From: Hyphomicrobiales bacterium | Lineage (GTDB): Bacteria > Pseudomonadota > Alphaproteobacteria > Rhizobiales > Devosiaceae | Direction of reading: 5' to 3' | Length of the DNA stretch: 48,074 bases | Assembly (NCBI GenBank): GCA_900470445.1 | Contig: UCAU01000034.1 | Location: forward strand, 35,133-83,206 | Shown: in pieces, positions 34,385-42,783 of the stretch | How positions within the stretch are numbered: the stretch's first letter is position 1 | Layout of the letters: every line of letters begins with the position of its first letter | The notes under the pieces: model-generated | Databases searched by the model: none | What the model saw: only the letters and a program-made list of their open reading frames with translations | What the model was told of the DNA's origin: nothing | Translations under genes and position numbers: made by a program

Positions 34385-36094
34385 ATGGAACAGCCAGTCC
34401 TCAGCGTTGAAAACCTGTCGCTCGATTTTCACCTGCGCACCCATATCCTGCATGCCGTGCGCGATGTGAGTTTTGAGCTGCATCGTGGCCGCACCCTCGC
34501 TCTCGTGGGTGAAAGCGGCTCGGGCAAATCCGTCACCGCCCGCTCGCTCATGCGCATTGTCGACCGGCCCGGCGTGATGGTCGGCGGCAAGATTATGCTG
34601 CGCACGCAGGGGCGCGAGGTCGATCTGGCGCAATTGGCCGCCAACAGCCCGGAAGTCCGCGCGGTGCGCGGCGCCCGCATCGGCCTGATCTTTCAGGAGC
34701 CGATGTCCTCGCTCTCACCGGTCCACACCATCGGCAGCCAGATCGACGAAGTGCTGCGGCTCCATGCCCGGCTCGATAAATCCGCTGCCCGCGCCCGCAC
34801 CATCGAACTGCTCGGCCAGGTCGAAATTCCCAATCCGGCCGAAATGGCCGATCGCTACACCTTCGAATTCTCCGGCGGCATGCGCCAGCGCGCCATGATC
34901 GCCATGGCCCTGGCCTGCAATCCCGATATCCTGATTGCCGACGAGCCGACCACCGCGCTCGATGTCACCACCCAGGCCGAAATTCTCGACCTCATCAAGC
35001 GCCTCCAGACCGAACGCGGCATGGCCATGCTGCTCATCACCCACGATATGGGCGTGGTGGCCGAAGTCGCCGACGATGTCGCCGTCATGCGCTTTGGCCG
35101 GATCGTGGAAACCGGCAGCGTCGACGACATCTTCCATGCGCCCCAGCACCCCTATACGCAGCGCCTTCTCGCTTCGACCCTCAAGCTCGAGCAACCCGCC
35201 GACGCCCGCGCCGAGGCAATGGTCACCCCGCAACCCATTCTGACGGTCAAAGGCCTCACCAAGGTCTATGGAGGCTCCAAGGGTTTTCTCGGCACCAAGA
35301 AGTTCGCCCTCAAGGCGGTGGACGATGTGAGCCTGGTCCTCCGCGCCGGCGAAAATCTCGGCGTGGTCGGGGAATCCGGCTCCGGCAAGACCACGCTGGG
35401 CCGGCTCATCCTGCGGGTTGTCGAACCCACCGCCGGCCAGGTGCTCTACCGCCAGAAGGACGGCACGGAGATCGACGTCACCGCGCTCTCAAAATCCGAG
35501 CTGCGCAAATTCCACGCCGATGTCCGCCTGATCTTCCAGGATCCCTTCGCCTCGCTCAATCCGCGCATGACCATCCGCCAGATCATCGGCGATCCCCTGG
35601 TCGTCGAGGGCCAGCTCAAGGGCAGGCAGATCGAGGAGAAGGTTGCCGAACTGCTCCGCCTCGTCGGCCTCTCGCCCGATGTCATGGAGCGCTATCCGCA
35701 CGCCTTCTCCGGCGGCCAGCGCCAGCGCATCGGTATTGCCCGCGCCCTGGCGCTCGATCCGCGCATCATCATTGCCGATGAAGCGACCTCGGCGCTCGAC
35801 GTGTCCATCCGCAGCCAGATCCTCGACCTGCTGCTCGAGATCCAGAGCCGGCTCGATCTCTCCTTTATCTTCATCTCGCACGACATCTCCGTGGTCCGCT
35901 ATTTCTGCGACCGGGTCGCCGTCATGCATCGCGGCAAACTGGTCGAAGTGGGACCCGCCGAAAAGATCTGCACCGCCCCCGATGCCGACTATACAAGCGC
36001 GCTGATTTCGGCCGTGCCCAATCCCGATCCGCGTCACAAGCGCATGTTGCACCGAACACGCCTTTCCGCTCTCTCAACGCTAACAGTCCGCTAA
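34385..36094 (+). CDS. Fused double ATPase of dipeptide-type ABC transporter (DppD-DppF fusion)
   Basis: 569 residues with two nucleotide-binding domains. Domain 1: Walker A GESGSGKS (42-49), signature [11 protein letters not shown], Walker [13 protein letters not shown]. Domain 2 (from about 280): Walker [12 protein letters not shown], signature [11 protein letters not shown], Walker [13 protein letters not shown]. Organisation as in GsiA and other two-in-one ATPases, so one polypeptide can energise the permease pair. GAGGAG precedes ATG 34385, ten bases after the second permease. Confidence 0.96.
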   Translation: MEQPVLSVENLSLDFHLRTHILHAVRDVSFELHRGRTLALVGESGSGKSVTARSLMRIVDRPGVMVGGKIMLRTQGREVDLAQLAANSPEVRAVRGARIGLIFQEPMSSLSPVHTIGSQIDEVLRLHARLDKSAARARTIELLGQVEIPNPAEMADRYTFEFSGGMRQRAMIAMALACNPDILIADEPTTALDVTTQAEILDLIKRLQTERGMAMLLITHDMGVVAEVADDVAVMRFGRIVETGSVDDIFHAPQHPYTQRLLASTLKLEQPADARAEAMVTPQPILTVKGLTKVYGGSKGFLGTKKFALKAVDDVSLVLRAGENLGVVGESGSGKTTLGRLILRVVEPTAGQVLYRQKDGTEIDVTALSKSELRKFHADVRLIFQDPFASLNPRMTIRQIIGDPLVVEGQLKGRQIEEKVAELLRLVGLSPDVMERYPHAFSGGQRQRIGIARALALDPRIIIADEATSALDVSIRSQILDLLLEIQSRLDLSFIFISHDISVVRYFCDRVAVMHRGKLVEVGPAEKICTAPDADYTSALISAVPNPDPRHKRMLHRTRLSALSTLTVR

Positions 36095-36098
36095 CCAA

Positions 36099-37130
36099 AT
36101 GACACTTAATCAGCGTGCCGTGCTCACCGGTGCCGGCGCCATGAGCCGCAAATGGCTCGAGGCCATCAAGACCATCGGTGGCGTCGATATCGTCGGCATT
36201 GTCGACATCAATCCGGCCAATGCCGAGGCCCGCGCCGCCGAGCAGAACATCAATCCCGAGATCGGCACCGACCTCAAGACGATGTTGGATAAGCTCTCCC
36301 CGGAGATCGTTCTCGACGTCGCCATCCCCGCCGTTCGCCACGGCATTGTCTCCACCGCCCTGGCCGCCGGCGCCCATGTGCTGTCGGAAAAGCCGATGGC
36401 CGAAACCCTTGAACAAGCTCGCGATTTGGTCGCTCGCGCTGAGGCTGCCGGGCGTCTGCATGTCGTCATCCAGAACCGCCGTTACCTCGCCCAGCTGCGC
36501 CGTATCCGCCGCCTCGTCGCCTCCGGCGCGATCGGGGATATCACCGGCGTGCATTGCGATTTCTTCCTCGATCCGCACTTCGGCGGCTTCCGCGAACAGA
36601 TGGCTCATGTCCTCCTCCTCGACATGGCCGTCCACACCTTCGACGCCGCCCGCTTCGTCATCGACGATGCCGCGACCTCGGTCTATGCCGAGGAATGGAA
36701 TCCCGCCGGCTCCTGGTACCAGCGCGACGCCTCGGCCTTTGCCAGCTTCCGATTTTCGCAAGGCGCCGTAATGACTTACCGCGGCTCCTGGGCCGCGCCG
36801 GGCTTCCGCACCAGCTGGGAAAGCGCCTGGCGCATCACCGGCACGATCGGCTCCATCCTCTGGGACGGCGCCGACGACATCCGCGCCGAGCGCTCGCTGC
36901 CCCACGTCGCCGGCAAGCTGCTTCCTGACACGCAAGTCATTGAAATTCCTGCGCTAGATCCCGCCGACCGCATTGGCGGGCATCTCGGCGTCATCTCCGA
37001 TTTCATCGCCGCCACCCGCGGCGGTCCCCTGCCGGAAACGGTGGGCCGGGAAAACATCAAGAGCCTCGCCATGGTTCTCGGCGCCATCGACAGCGTCGGG
37101 CAGGGCAGGCGTGTCGAAATCATAATTTAG
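36099..37130 (+). CDS. Gfo/Idh/MocA-family oxidoreductase
   Basis: 343 residues. N-terminal NAD(P)-binding Rossmann motif LTGAGAMSRKW (9-19), conserved EKP (Glu97-Lys98-Pro99) and DMAVHTFD (Asp175, His179) that carry the catalytic and substrate-binding residues in this family. Such enzymes oxidise hydroxyls of sugars, inositols or glycosides, often at C-3 to a keto-sugar. Starts four bases after the ATPase stop and has no clear ribosome site, suggesting translational coupling. Confidence 0.93.
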   Translation: MTLNQRAVLTGAGAMSRKWLEAIKTIGGVDIVGIVDINPANAEARAAEQNINPEIGTDLKTMLDKLSPEIVLDVAIPAVRHGIVSTALAAGAHVLSEKPMAETLEQARDLVARAEAAGRLHVVIQNRRYLAQLRRIRRLVASGAIGDITGVHCDFFLDPHFGGFREQMAHVLLLDMAVHTFDAARFVIDDAATSVYAEEWNPAGSWYQRDASAFASFRFSQGAVMTYRGSWAAPGFRTSWESAWRITGTIGSILWDGADDIRAERSLPHVAGKLLPDTQVIEIPALDPADRIGGHLGVISDFIAATRGGPLPETVGRENIKSLAMVLGAIDSVGQGRRVEIII

Positions 37131-37140
37131 GAGATATTTC

Positions 37141-38055
37141 ATGGCATTAGACCCCAAAGCCATTCGCATCGGCACCATGATCCGCGGCCACGAACCCGAC
37201 CCGGTCGGCTATCTCGAAAAGATCCTGCCGCATGGCTTCGAGAGCATCGAACCCTATTTCTGGCAGACCGTGAACAAGGACCTGCCCGAGCTCGCCAAGC
37301 GCCTCAAGGACGTCATCGGCGACCGCGACGTGACCATCTCGACCTTGGGCATGTTCGGTAACCCCTTGGAAGAACAGCCGAAAGACCTGGAGACGCTACG
37401 CGGCTGGGAAGCCTTGATCGACAATGCCCACCATTTCGGCGCCACCTGCGTCGCCGGTTTTACCGGCCGCATCCGCAATCGCCCGCTGCCCGAAAGCCTG
37501 CCGCAGTTCAAGAAAGTCTGGACCGAACTGTCCAAGCGCGCCGCCGACAAGGGCGTAAGGATCGCCTTCGAAAATTGCGCGATGCGCGGCAATTGGGAAA
37601 CCGGCGACTGGAACATCGCCCACAATCCCGACGCCTGGGAAATGATGTTCAATGAAGTGCCGGAAGACAATCTCGGGCTCGAATGGGAGCCCTGCCACCA
37701 GATGGTCTATCTCATTGATCCCATTCCGCAAATCCGCAAATGGGCGCATAAGTTTTTCCATGTGCACGGCAAGGACGCGACCATCCGGTGGGATGTCATC
37801 AAGTCGCAGGGCTATGGCGGCAAGGAGAAAGCCGTCTGGATGCGCACGCCGGGTTTCGGCGATACCAATTGGACCGATGTCATTTCCGAATTGCGCTTGG
37901 CCGGCTGGTCCGGCTCGATCGATATCGAGGGCTGGCACGACCCGGTCTATCGCGAAGAGCTGGAAATGGTGGGCCAAGTGCATGGCCTGAACTATCTCAA
38001 GGCCTGCCGTGGCGGCGATTTCATCACCTATCCCGGGCCGCTCAAGGGAGCCTGA
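37141..38055 (+). CDS. Sugar isomerase/epimerase-like TIM-barrel protein (AP endonuclease 2 family)
   Basis: 304 residues. Xylose-isomerase-like TIM barrel with putative metal ligands Glu144 (IAFENC), Glu183 with His186 (LEWEPCHQ), His207/His209 (FFHVHGKDA) and Glu263 (DIEGWHD). The usual Asp in the third-strand position (WDPSH in many relatives) is Glu here. Related barrels isomerise or epimerise free sugars and keto-sugars, and some split 3-keto-glycosides. AGGAGAT precedes ATG 37141. Function beyond the family is not certain. Confidence 0.9.
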   Translation: MALDPKAIRIGTMIRGHEPDPVGYLEKILPHGFESIEPYFWQTVNKDLPELAKRLKDVIGDRDVTISTLGMFGNPLEEQPKDLETLRGWEALIDNAHHFGATCVAGFTGRIRNRPLPESLPQFKKVWTELSKRAADKGVRIAFENCAMRGNWETGDWNIAHNPDAWEMMFNEVPEDNLGLEWEPCHQMVYLIDPIPQIRKWAHKFFHVHGKDATIRWDVIKSQGYGGKEKAVWMRTPGFGDTNWTDVISELRLAGWSGSIDIEGWHDPVYREELEMVGQVHGLNYLKACRGGDFITYPGPLKGA

Positions 38056-38058
38056 TCC

Positions 38059-38844
38059 ATGCCGCGCTTTTCAGCCAATCTTTCAATGCTTTACCCCGAC
38101 CTGCCCTTCATGGACCGCTTCGCGGCAGCGGCCGCCGATGGGTTCAAGGCGGTGGAATATGTCGGCGCCTACGACCAGGATCCCGCAGCCTTGCGGCGCC
38201 TGCTCGACCAGCACGGCCTGGTGCAGGCGCTATTCAATCTGCCGGCGGGCGATTGGGCCGCGGGTGAACGCGGCATTGCTTGCCACCCCGATCGGGTCGA
38301 GGAATTCCGCCATGGCATCGCCAAAGCTATCGATTACGCCAAGGCAACCGGCTGCGAACAGGTCAATTGCCTCGCCGGCATCGCTCCAGCCGAGCATGAT
38401 CGCGCCGCGCTCGAACAGGTGCTGATCGACAATCTCGCCTATGCCGCGCCGCTTCTGGCTGAGGCCGGGATCAAGCTGTTGCTCGAGCCGATCAATACCC
38501 GCGATATTCCGGGCTTTCTGATCAATTCCACCGATGATTATGAGCGGATCGCGGCGGCGGTCGGCGCCGACAATCTCTATCTGCAGTATGACTTTTACCA
38601 CATGCAGGTGGTGCAGGGAGACCTGCTACCCAACTTTGCGCGGCTGCAGTCTCGGATTGCCCATGTCCAGGTGGCGGACAATCCGGGGCGCCATGAGCCG
38701 GGGACCGGCGAGATCAACTATTCCAACATTTTCGCGGCACTGGACGCGGCTGGCTATGCCGGCTGGGTCGGCGCCGAATACAAGCCAAAGGCCGCCACCA
38801 GTGCGGGCCTCGGCTGGTTTGCACCCTGGAGGGAACGGGCATGA
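38059..38844 (+). CDS. hyi: Hydroxypyruvate isomerase-like enzyme (Hyi/OtnI)
   Basis: 261 residues. TIM barrel with catalytic pair Glu143 (LLLEPINTRDIPGF) and Glu240 (VGAEYKPK), and metal ligands among Asp178, His181 (QYDFYHMQ) and Asp207 (VQVADNPGRHEPGTGEINY). The last string is characteristic of the hydroxypyruvate isomerase and OtnI group, which interconvert hydroxypyruvate with tartronate semialdehyde or act on 2-oxo-tetronates. Which of the two cannot be told by eye. GGGAG precedes ATG 38059. Overlaps the next gene by four bases (ATGA). Confidence 0.9.
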   Translation: MPRFSANLSMLYPDLPFMDRFAAAAADGFKAVEYVGAYDQDPAALRRLLDQHGLVQALFNLPAGDWAAGERGIACHPDRVEEFRHGIAKAIDYAKATGCEQVNCLAGIAPAEHDRAALEQVLIDNLAYAAPLLAEAGIKLLLEPINTRDIPGFLINSTDDYERIAAAVGADNLYLQYDFYHMQVVQGDLLPNFARLQSRIAHVQVADNPGRHEPGTGEINYSNIFAALDAAGYAGWVGAEYKPKAATSAGLGWFAPWRERA

Positions 38845-39698
38845 AGATCGGTTTTATTGGGTTGGGCGTCATGGGACGCCCGATGGCAGGGCATCTGATT
38901 GCGGCCGGGCACGATGTCTTTCTGCATCGCGTCAAGGATGCGTCGCAGCCTCTGGTCGAGGCGGGCGGCAAGGCGTTGGGGACGGCTCGTGCGGTGGCGG
39001 AAGCGGCGGAAATCATCATTCTCATGCTGCCCGACACCCCGGACGTCGAGGCGGTCCTGTTCGGGCCTGATGGGGTTGCCGAGGGCTGCGCGCCGGGCAA
39101 GCTCGTCATCGACATGAGTTCTATTTCGCCTGGCGCTACCAAGACTTTTGCTGCGCGGATTGCCGGAACCGGCGCTTCCTATGCCGATGCACCGGTGTCG
39201 GGTGGCGAAGTGGGCGCCAAGGCCGCATCCCTCACCATCATGGTGGGCAGTTCGGAGGCCGATTTTGCCCGGGCCAAGCCGCTGTTTGAGCTGATGGGCA
39301 AGAACATAACCCGCATCGGCGGGGTGGGCGACGGGCAAACCGCCAAGGTGACCAACCAGGTCATTGTCGGCCTCACCATCCAGGCGGTGGCCGAAGGGCT
39401 GGCCCTGGCAAAGGCGGCCGGTGCTGACGTGGCCAAGGTGCGCGAGGCGCTGATGGGCGGTTTTGCCGCGTCGCGCATCCTCGAGGTTCATGGCGAGCGC
39501 ATGATCAAGCGCACCTTCGATCCGGGCTTCCGGATCCGCCTGCATCGCAAGGATATCGGGCTGGCGATGGAGGCCGCCAGGTCTCTCGAGCTATACCTGC
39601 CCCATGCCGCCAGCCTGCAGCAATTGATGAACAAAGCCCTGGCCGATGGCCTTGGCGACAAGGACCATTCGGCCTTGATCAGCCTGCTGCAGGATTAG
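38841..39698 (+). CDS. glxR: Tartronate semialdehyde reductase-like beta-hydroxyacid dehydrogenase
   Basis: 285 residues. NAD-binding GFIGLGVMGRPMAGHL at the N-terminus, substrate motif APVSGGEVGA, and the catalytic Lys169 with Asn172 in TAKVTNQVIVG: the beta-hydroxyacid dehydrogenase pattern. Closest in feel to GlxR/GarR (2-hydroxy-3-oxopropionate reductase, giving D-glycerate). Its coupling to a hydroxypyruvate-isomerase-like gene supports that, since the isomerase would supply tartronate semialdehyde. Some relatives instead oxidise L-threonate (LtnD). Last gene of the operon; four bases separate it from the convergent DUF4344 gene. Confidence 0.9.
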   Translation: MKIGFIGLGVMGRPMAGHLIAAGHDVFLHRVKDASQPLVEAGGKALGTARAVAEAAEIIILMLPDTPDVEAVLFGPDGVAEGCAPGKLVIDMSSISPGATKTFAARIAGTGASYADAPVSGGEVGAKAASLTIMVGSSEADFARAKPLFELMGKNITRIGGVGDGQTAKVTNQVIVGLTIQAVAEGLALAKAAGADVAKVREALMGGFAASRILEVHGERMIKRTFDPGFRIRLHRKDIGLAMEAARSLELYLPHAASLQQLMNKALADGLGDKDHSALISLLQD

Positions 39699-39702
39699 GC
39701 GG

Positions 39703-42405
39703 CTATTCCACGGCCGCCAGGGGCAGGCCGTTGGATTGCCAGGCCTCGATGCCGCCGCGATACCAGAAGGCGTTCCAGCCCAGGGCGCCGGCGCGCAGGG
39801 CGCCGTTATAGGATGAGCGGTCCTGCCGGTCTCGGCCGAAGAAGATGACGGGCATCTTGGCGTCGGTGGCGGTTTCCTCCTTGAGCCAGCCATCGACGGC
39901 GCTCTGGAAACGGTCGGTCAGGCTGCCATCCTTGCCTGCATCGGTCACCGACAGCGCGCCGGGAATGGTTTCGGCCAAACCACTGGTATCCACCAGCAAC
40001 ATCGGCGTGCCCTCGTTCAGCGCGGCGGCCAGGTCTTGCGTGGTCAGGATCTGCGCCTTGCTGTGGCTGGCCGGCGTGGGTCCCTTGTAGGGCGCAGGAA
40101 ACAGCACGCTGGTGACCGGCACGCCCAGATCAGCCAGTTCGTCGGCCGAGGTGGCATTGCCTACCGATGCGGTGCTGGTCTTGGCGACATTGCCGGCGCT
40201 GCTGGCAGGTTGGGTCTGCGTCGTGCTGCCGGTGTCGCCGGTGCCCATCTCGATGTCGGAGATCATGAGGGCCAGGTGCTCGATCAGATCGTAGCACATG
40301 GTGATGGTCCCCTCGCGGGGATCGTACCAGGCGTTGAGCTCGCCACAATCCTTGTAAGTGACGGCGATTGGACGGGGCAGGGCATAGTTCTTGGACAGGT
40401 TATCGGCAAAGCCGCGCAAGCCGTCGCCAAACGTGGTGGCCAGGAAGGTGCCGATCTCGCTGTTGGATGGCTCAAAGGTCACTTCGACCTTGGCGCCAGG
40501 CGCGTCAGCCGGCAATTGTCCTTCGGGGAACCAGGTGTCGACCCTGGTGTGCGGCGCCAGGATGGTGCGCCAGGCGCGGTTCTGCTTGGTGAATTCTTCC
40601 TCGCAGCGTCCCAGGGTGCGCTCGTCGAACTTGATCTGTTCGGCCATGTCGGTGAAGATTGCCGGATTGCCGCCATACATCACGCAGAACACATTGCGGA
40701 ACCGCTTGAGGTCGGGGGTATGCTCGTCCTGCCAGGGGGTTTCGCCGCCGCCCTGCTGCTGCGCCAGCATGCCGCTATAATACCATTGCAGGGCCGAATA
40801 GGTCGCCACTTCCCGGCCGATCGCGTTGATCCCCTCGTCTTCTGTCGGGTACATGGTGGGCTCGACCACCTTGAGCGCCGAGAAGATGTCGACCGAATCT
40901 TCTTCCGGGCCGGTGGAGGGGATCTGCAATTCCCCGATCAGCGCATGGCCGAATTCATGCATGAAAATGCTGTTGGTGAGGCCCAGATAAACCCCGATCA
41001 GGCGCGCTTCGTCATGGCCGAACATCGGTACGCCAGCGCCCACCGATGTCGTGCCACCCGAAGAGGGTGTTCCACTGGAGGCGGGCGTGCCGGCCGATGC
41101 CGTGCCGGCGCCTGAGGAGATGGTGAAGCCACCGACATAGAATTCGCCGCGTTCATAGGCCAGAACGCCAATATCGCCGCCAAGGGCGGGATCGTCCTGA
41201 AGCTGGGCGATGACCTGGCCATTGAGCCGGAATTCGCCAAAGCCCGGGCGTTCGACAAATTGCAGCACGTCCTTGCCGCCACCCTGGGCGGCGCCCGCAA
41301 GCCGGCCGACTTCACGCCCCTTGCCGTCGGCGCCAAAGCACAGCACCAGCCCGTCGCGGGCGGCGGTGATTTCCCCGATGCAGGAGGCGCTGCCATCACT
41401 GCTCTCGATCAGGATGCCGGCTGCGGATTTGGTAAAGTTCGCCGCGTCCTCGCCCTGTGGCGGCAGGATGCCGATATCGAGACTGGTGACGCGTTCGCCC
41501 GAGGTCAGCGGCCCGACGGGCATTTTGTAGACCAGCTCGCTCGAGGCGGTCGCGGAATTGACCAGGACCAGCCAATTGTCCTCGAAGAACAACTGCCAGC
41601 CTTCCTTGTCATCGCTGCCATTGATGGTATCGGCCAGCGGACCCATGATCGCCGCCATTTTATTGTCGCCGCCACCTGAACTTCCCCCCGTGCTGCTACC
41701 GCCGCTGCTGGGCGCGGTGCCCGACCCCGCGCCGCCGGCGCTGGCGCCGCCCTTGGGTGGCAGGCCCGTACCGCCCGAGCCGCCTTTGGGTGGCAGGCCC
41801 GCGCCGCTGCTGGCCTCGGGGCCGCTGATCTGGAAATCGGCCAGCCCGAAGGTGCCGCGTTCATAGGCCATGATGCCGATTTCGGCGCCAAGCGCTGTGG
41901 CATAGGTGACGTCACCGATCTGGGTGTCGTTGATGAAGAAGCGCGCGGCGCCGGGGACTTCGACCATGGTGATGATGTCGCTGCCATCCATGCGGGCGGC
42001 ATTGGGCACCGAGGCGATGGACTTGAAATCGCCCTCGATGACGCAGAACAGGTTGCCCTTGGCCTCGGCGGTGATTTCCATCAGGCAGACGTCATTATTG
42101 GTGGCGCTGCGCGCAAGCAGGCCAATGGCGGCTTCCGGAATCTGGGATTTCAGCGTGACGTTGACACTGATTTCCCGTCCGTCCGTCGGCGGCGGGCCGG
42201 CATTGATCGCTAGTGTCTGCTCGGAGCCTTCCAGTGTGTCATTGCGCAGGACGAACCAGCCGCCTTCTTCCCCGGCCTGCCAGCCTTTCACCAATTGCTG
42301 ATCCACCGCGCCGGCAAGCGGGCCGAGTACATCCTGCGCCCACACTTGCGTGGCCGAACCGAGCGCCACTAGTCCCAGCGCCAATACCAAGGATTTGCAA
42401 TTCAT
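39703..42405 (-). CDS. Secreted DUF4344 metallopeptidase with duplicated beta domains and rhodanese-like tail
   Basis: 900 residues. Signal peptide 1-24 (ending WAQD). Two related jelly-roll-like domains follow (about 30-195 and 250-432), recognised by IGIMAYERGTFGLADFQISG and IGVLAYERGEFYVGGFTISS. Low-complexity Gly/Ser/Pro linkers include a repeated GLPPKGG. DUF4344 (about 470-725) has zinc motif HEFGH (483-487), then NVFCVMYGG and TMCYDLIEHL. The C-terminus (about 780-895) resembles rhodanese-like domains (VIFFGRDRQDRSSYNGAL, then FWYRGGIEAWQSNGLPL) but lacks the active cysteine. ATG 42405 is chosen with GGAA upstream. Predicted periplasmic or extracellular; substrate unknown. Confidence 0.85.
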   Translation of the reverse strand: MNCKSLVLALGLVALGSATQVWAQDVLGPLAGAVDQQLVKGWQAGEEGGWFVLRNDTLEGSEQTLAINAGPPPTDGREISVNVTLKSQIPEAAIGLLARSATNNDVCLMEITAEAKGNLFCVIEGDFKSIASVPNAARMDGSDIITMVEVPGAARFFINDTQIGDVTYATALGAEIGIMAYERGTFGLADFQISGPEASSGAGLPPKGGSGGTGLPPKGGASAGGAGSGTAPSSGGSSTGGSSGGGDNKMAAIMGPLADTINGSDDKEGWQLFFEDNWLVLVNSATASSELVYKMPVGPLTSGERVTSLDIGILPPQGEDAANFTKSAAGILIESSDGSASCIGEITAARDGLVLCFGADGKGREVGRLAGAAQGGGKDVLQFVERPGFGEFRLNGQVIAQLQDDPALGGDIGVLAYERGEFYVGGFTISSGAGTASAGTPASSGTPSSGGTTSVGAGVPMFGHDEARLIGVYLGLTNSIFMHEFGHALIGELQIPSTGPEEDSVDIFSALKVVEPTMYPTEDEGINAIGREVATYSALQWYYSGMLAQQQGGGETPWQDEHTPDLKRFRNVFCVMYGGNPAIFTDMAEQIKFDERTLGRCEEEFTKQNRAWRTILAPHTRVDTWFPEGQLPADAPGAKVEVTFEPSNSEIGTFLATTFGDGLRGFADNLSKNYALPRPIAVTYKDCGELNAWYDPREGTITMCYDLIEHLALMISDIEMGTGDTGSTTQTQPASSAGNVAKTSTASVGNATSADELADLGVPVTSVLFPAPYKGPTPASHSKAQILTTQDLAAALNEGTPMLLVDTSGLAETIPGALSVTDAGKDGSLTDRFQSAVDGWLKEETATDAKMPVIFFGRDRQDRSSYNGALRAGALGWNAFWYRGGIEAWQSNGLPLAAVE

Positions 42406-42783
42406 TTCAGGTTTCCAGCAGAGACGGTTCCCGGCAGCCACAGCGGTTTATAGCCATCTTTGACCATCATGCCTGCCAAGACTCTGTCAAGCGGCAGAGC
42501 ATGCTCGAATCTGCCCAGAGGAGGTCCATATCCACCTTGACATGCCCTTGGAGGCCAGGTCTGCGGAGAAAAAATGCCGTCGCCTCGATACATTGGGGCC
42601 CCCATTTGTCCTGTCATTGCTGTTTTGACGCTTGAGCCTGGGTAGTCCTTGGGTGCCGATGCAGATTATTTTTGCGCTGTGGCCGGGAGGCTGACGCCGA
42701 AAGCTTCTGCGTGCCTGCCAGCCATGCTAGATGTGCCGGATGCAATCGTCGTTCCGACGCAATTTGGGCCTTAGCGTGCGTTC
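42406..42783. other. Divergent intergenic region, no gene seen
   Basis: 378 bases between divergent starts. No protein-like frame or RNA gene recognised. TTGACA occurs at 42537-42542 on the plus strand but no good -10 follows; the ABC gene also lacks a clear ribosome site. Confidence 0.5.

Noticed and set aside
42537..42565. TTGACA as promoter of the ABC exporter
   Set aside because: No acceptable -10 at 16-18 bases; only noted as a motif.
42402..42617. 71-codon minus-strand frame upstream of the DUF4344 gene
   Set aside because: Not protein-like and no ribosome site; treated as intergenic.
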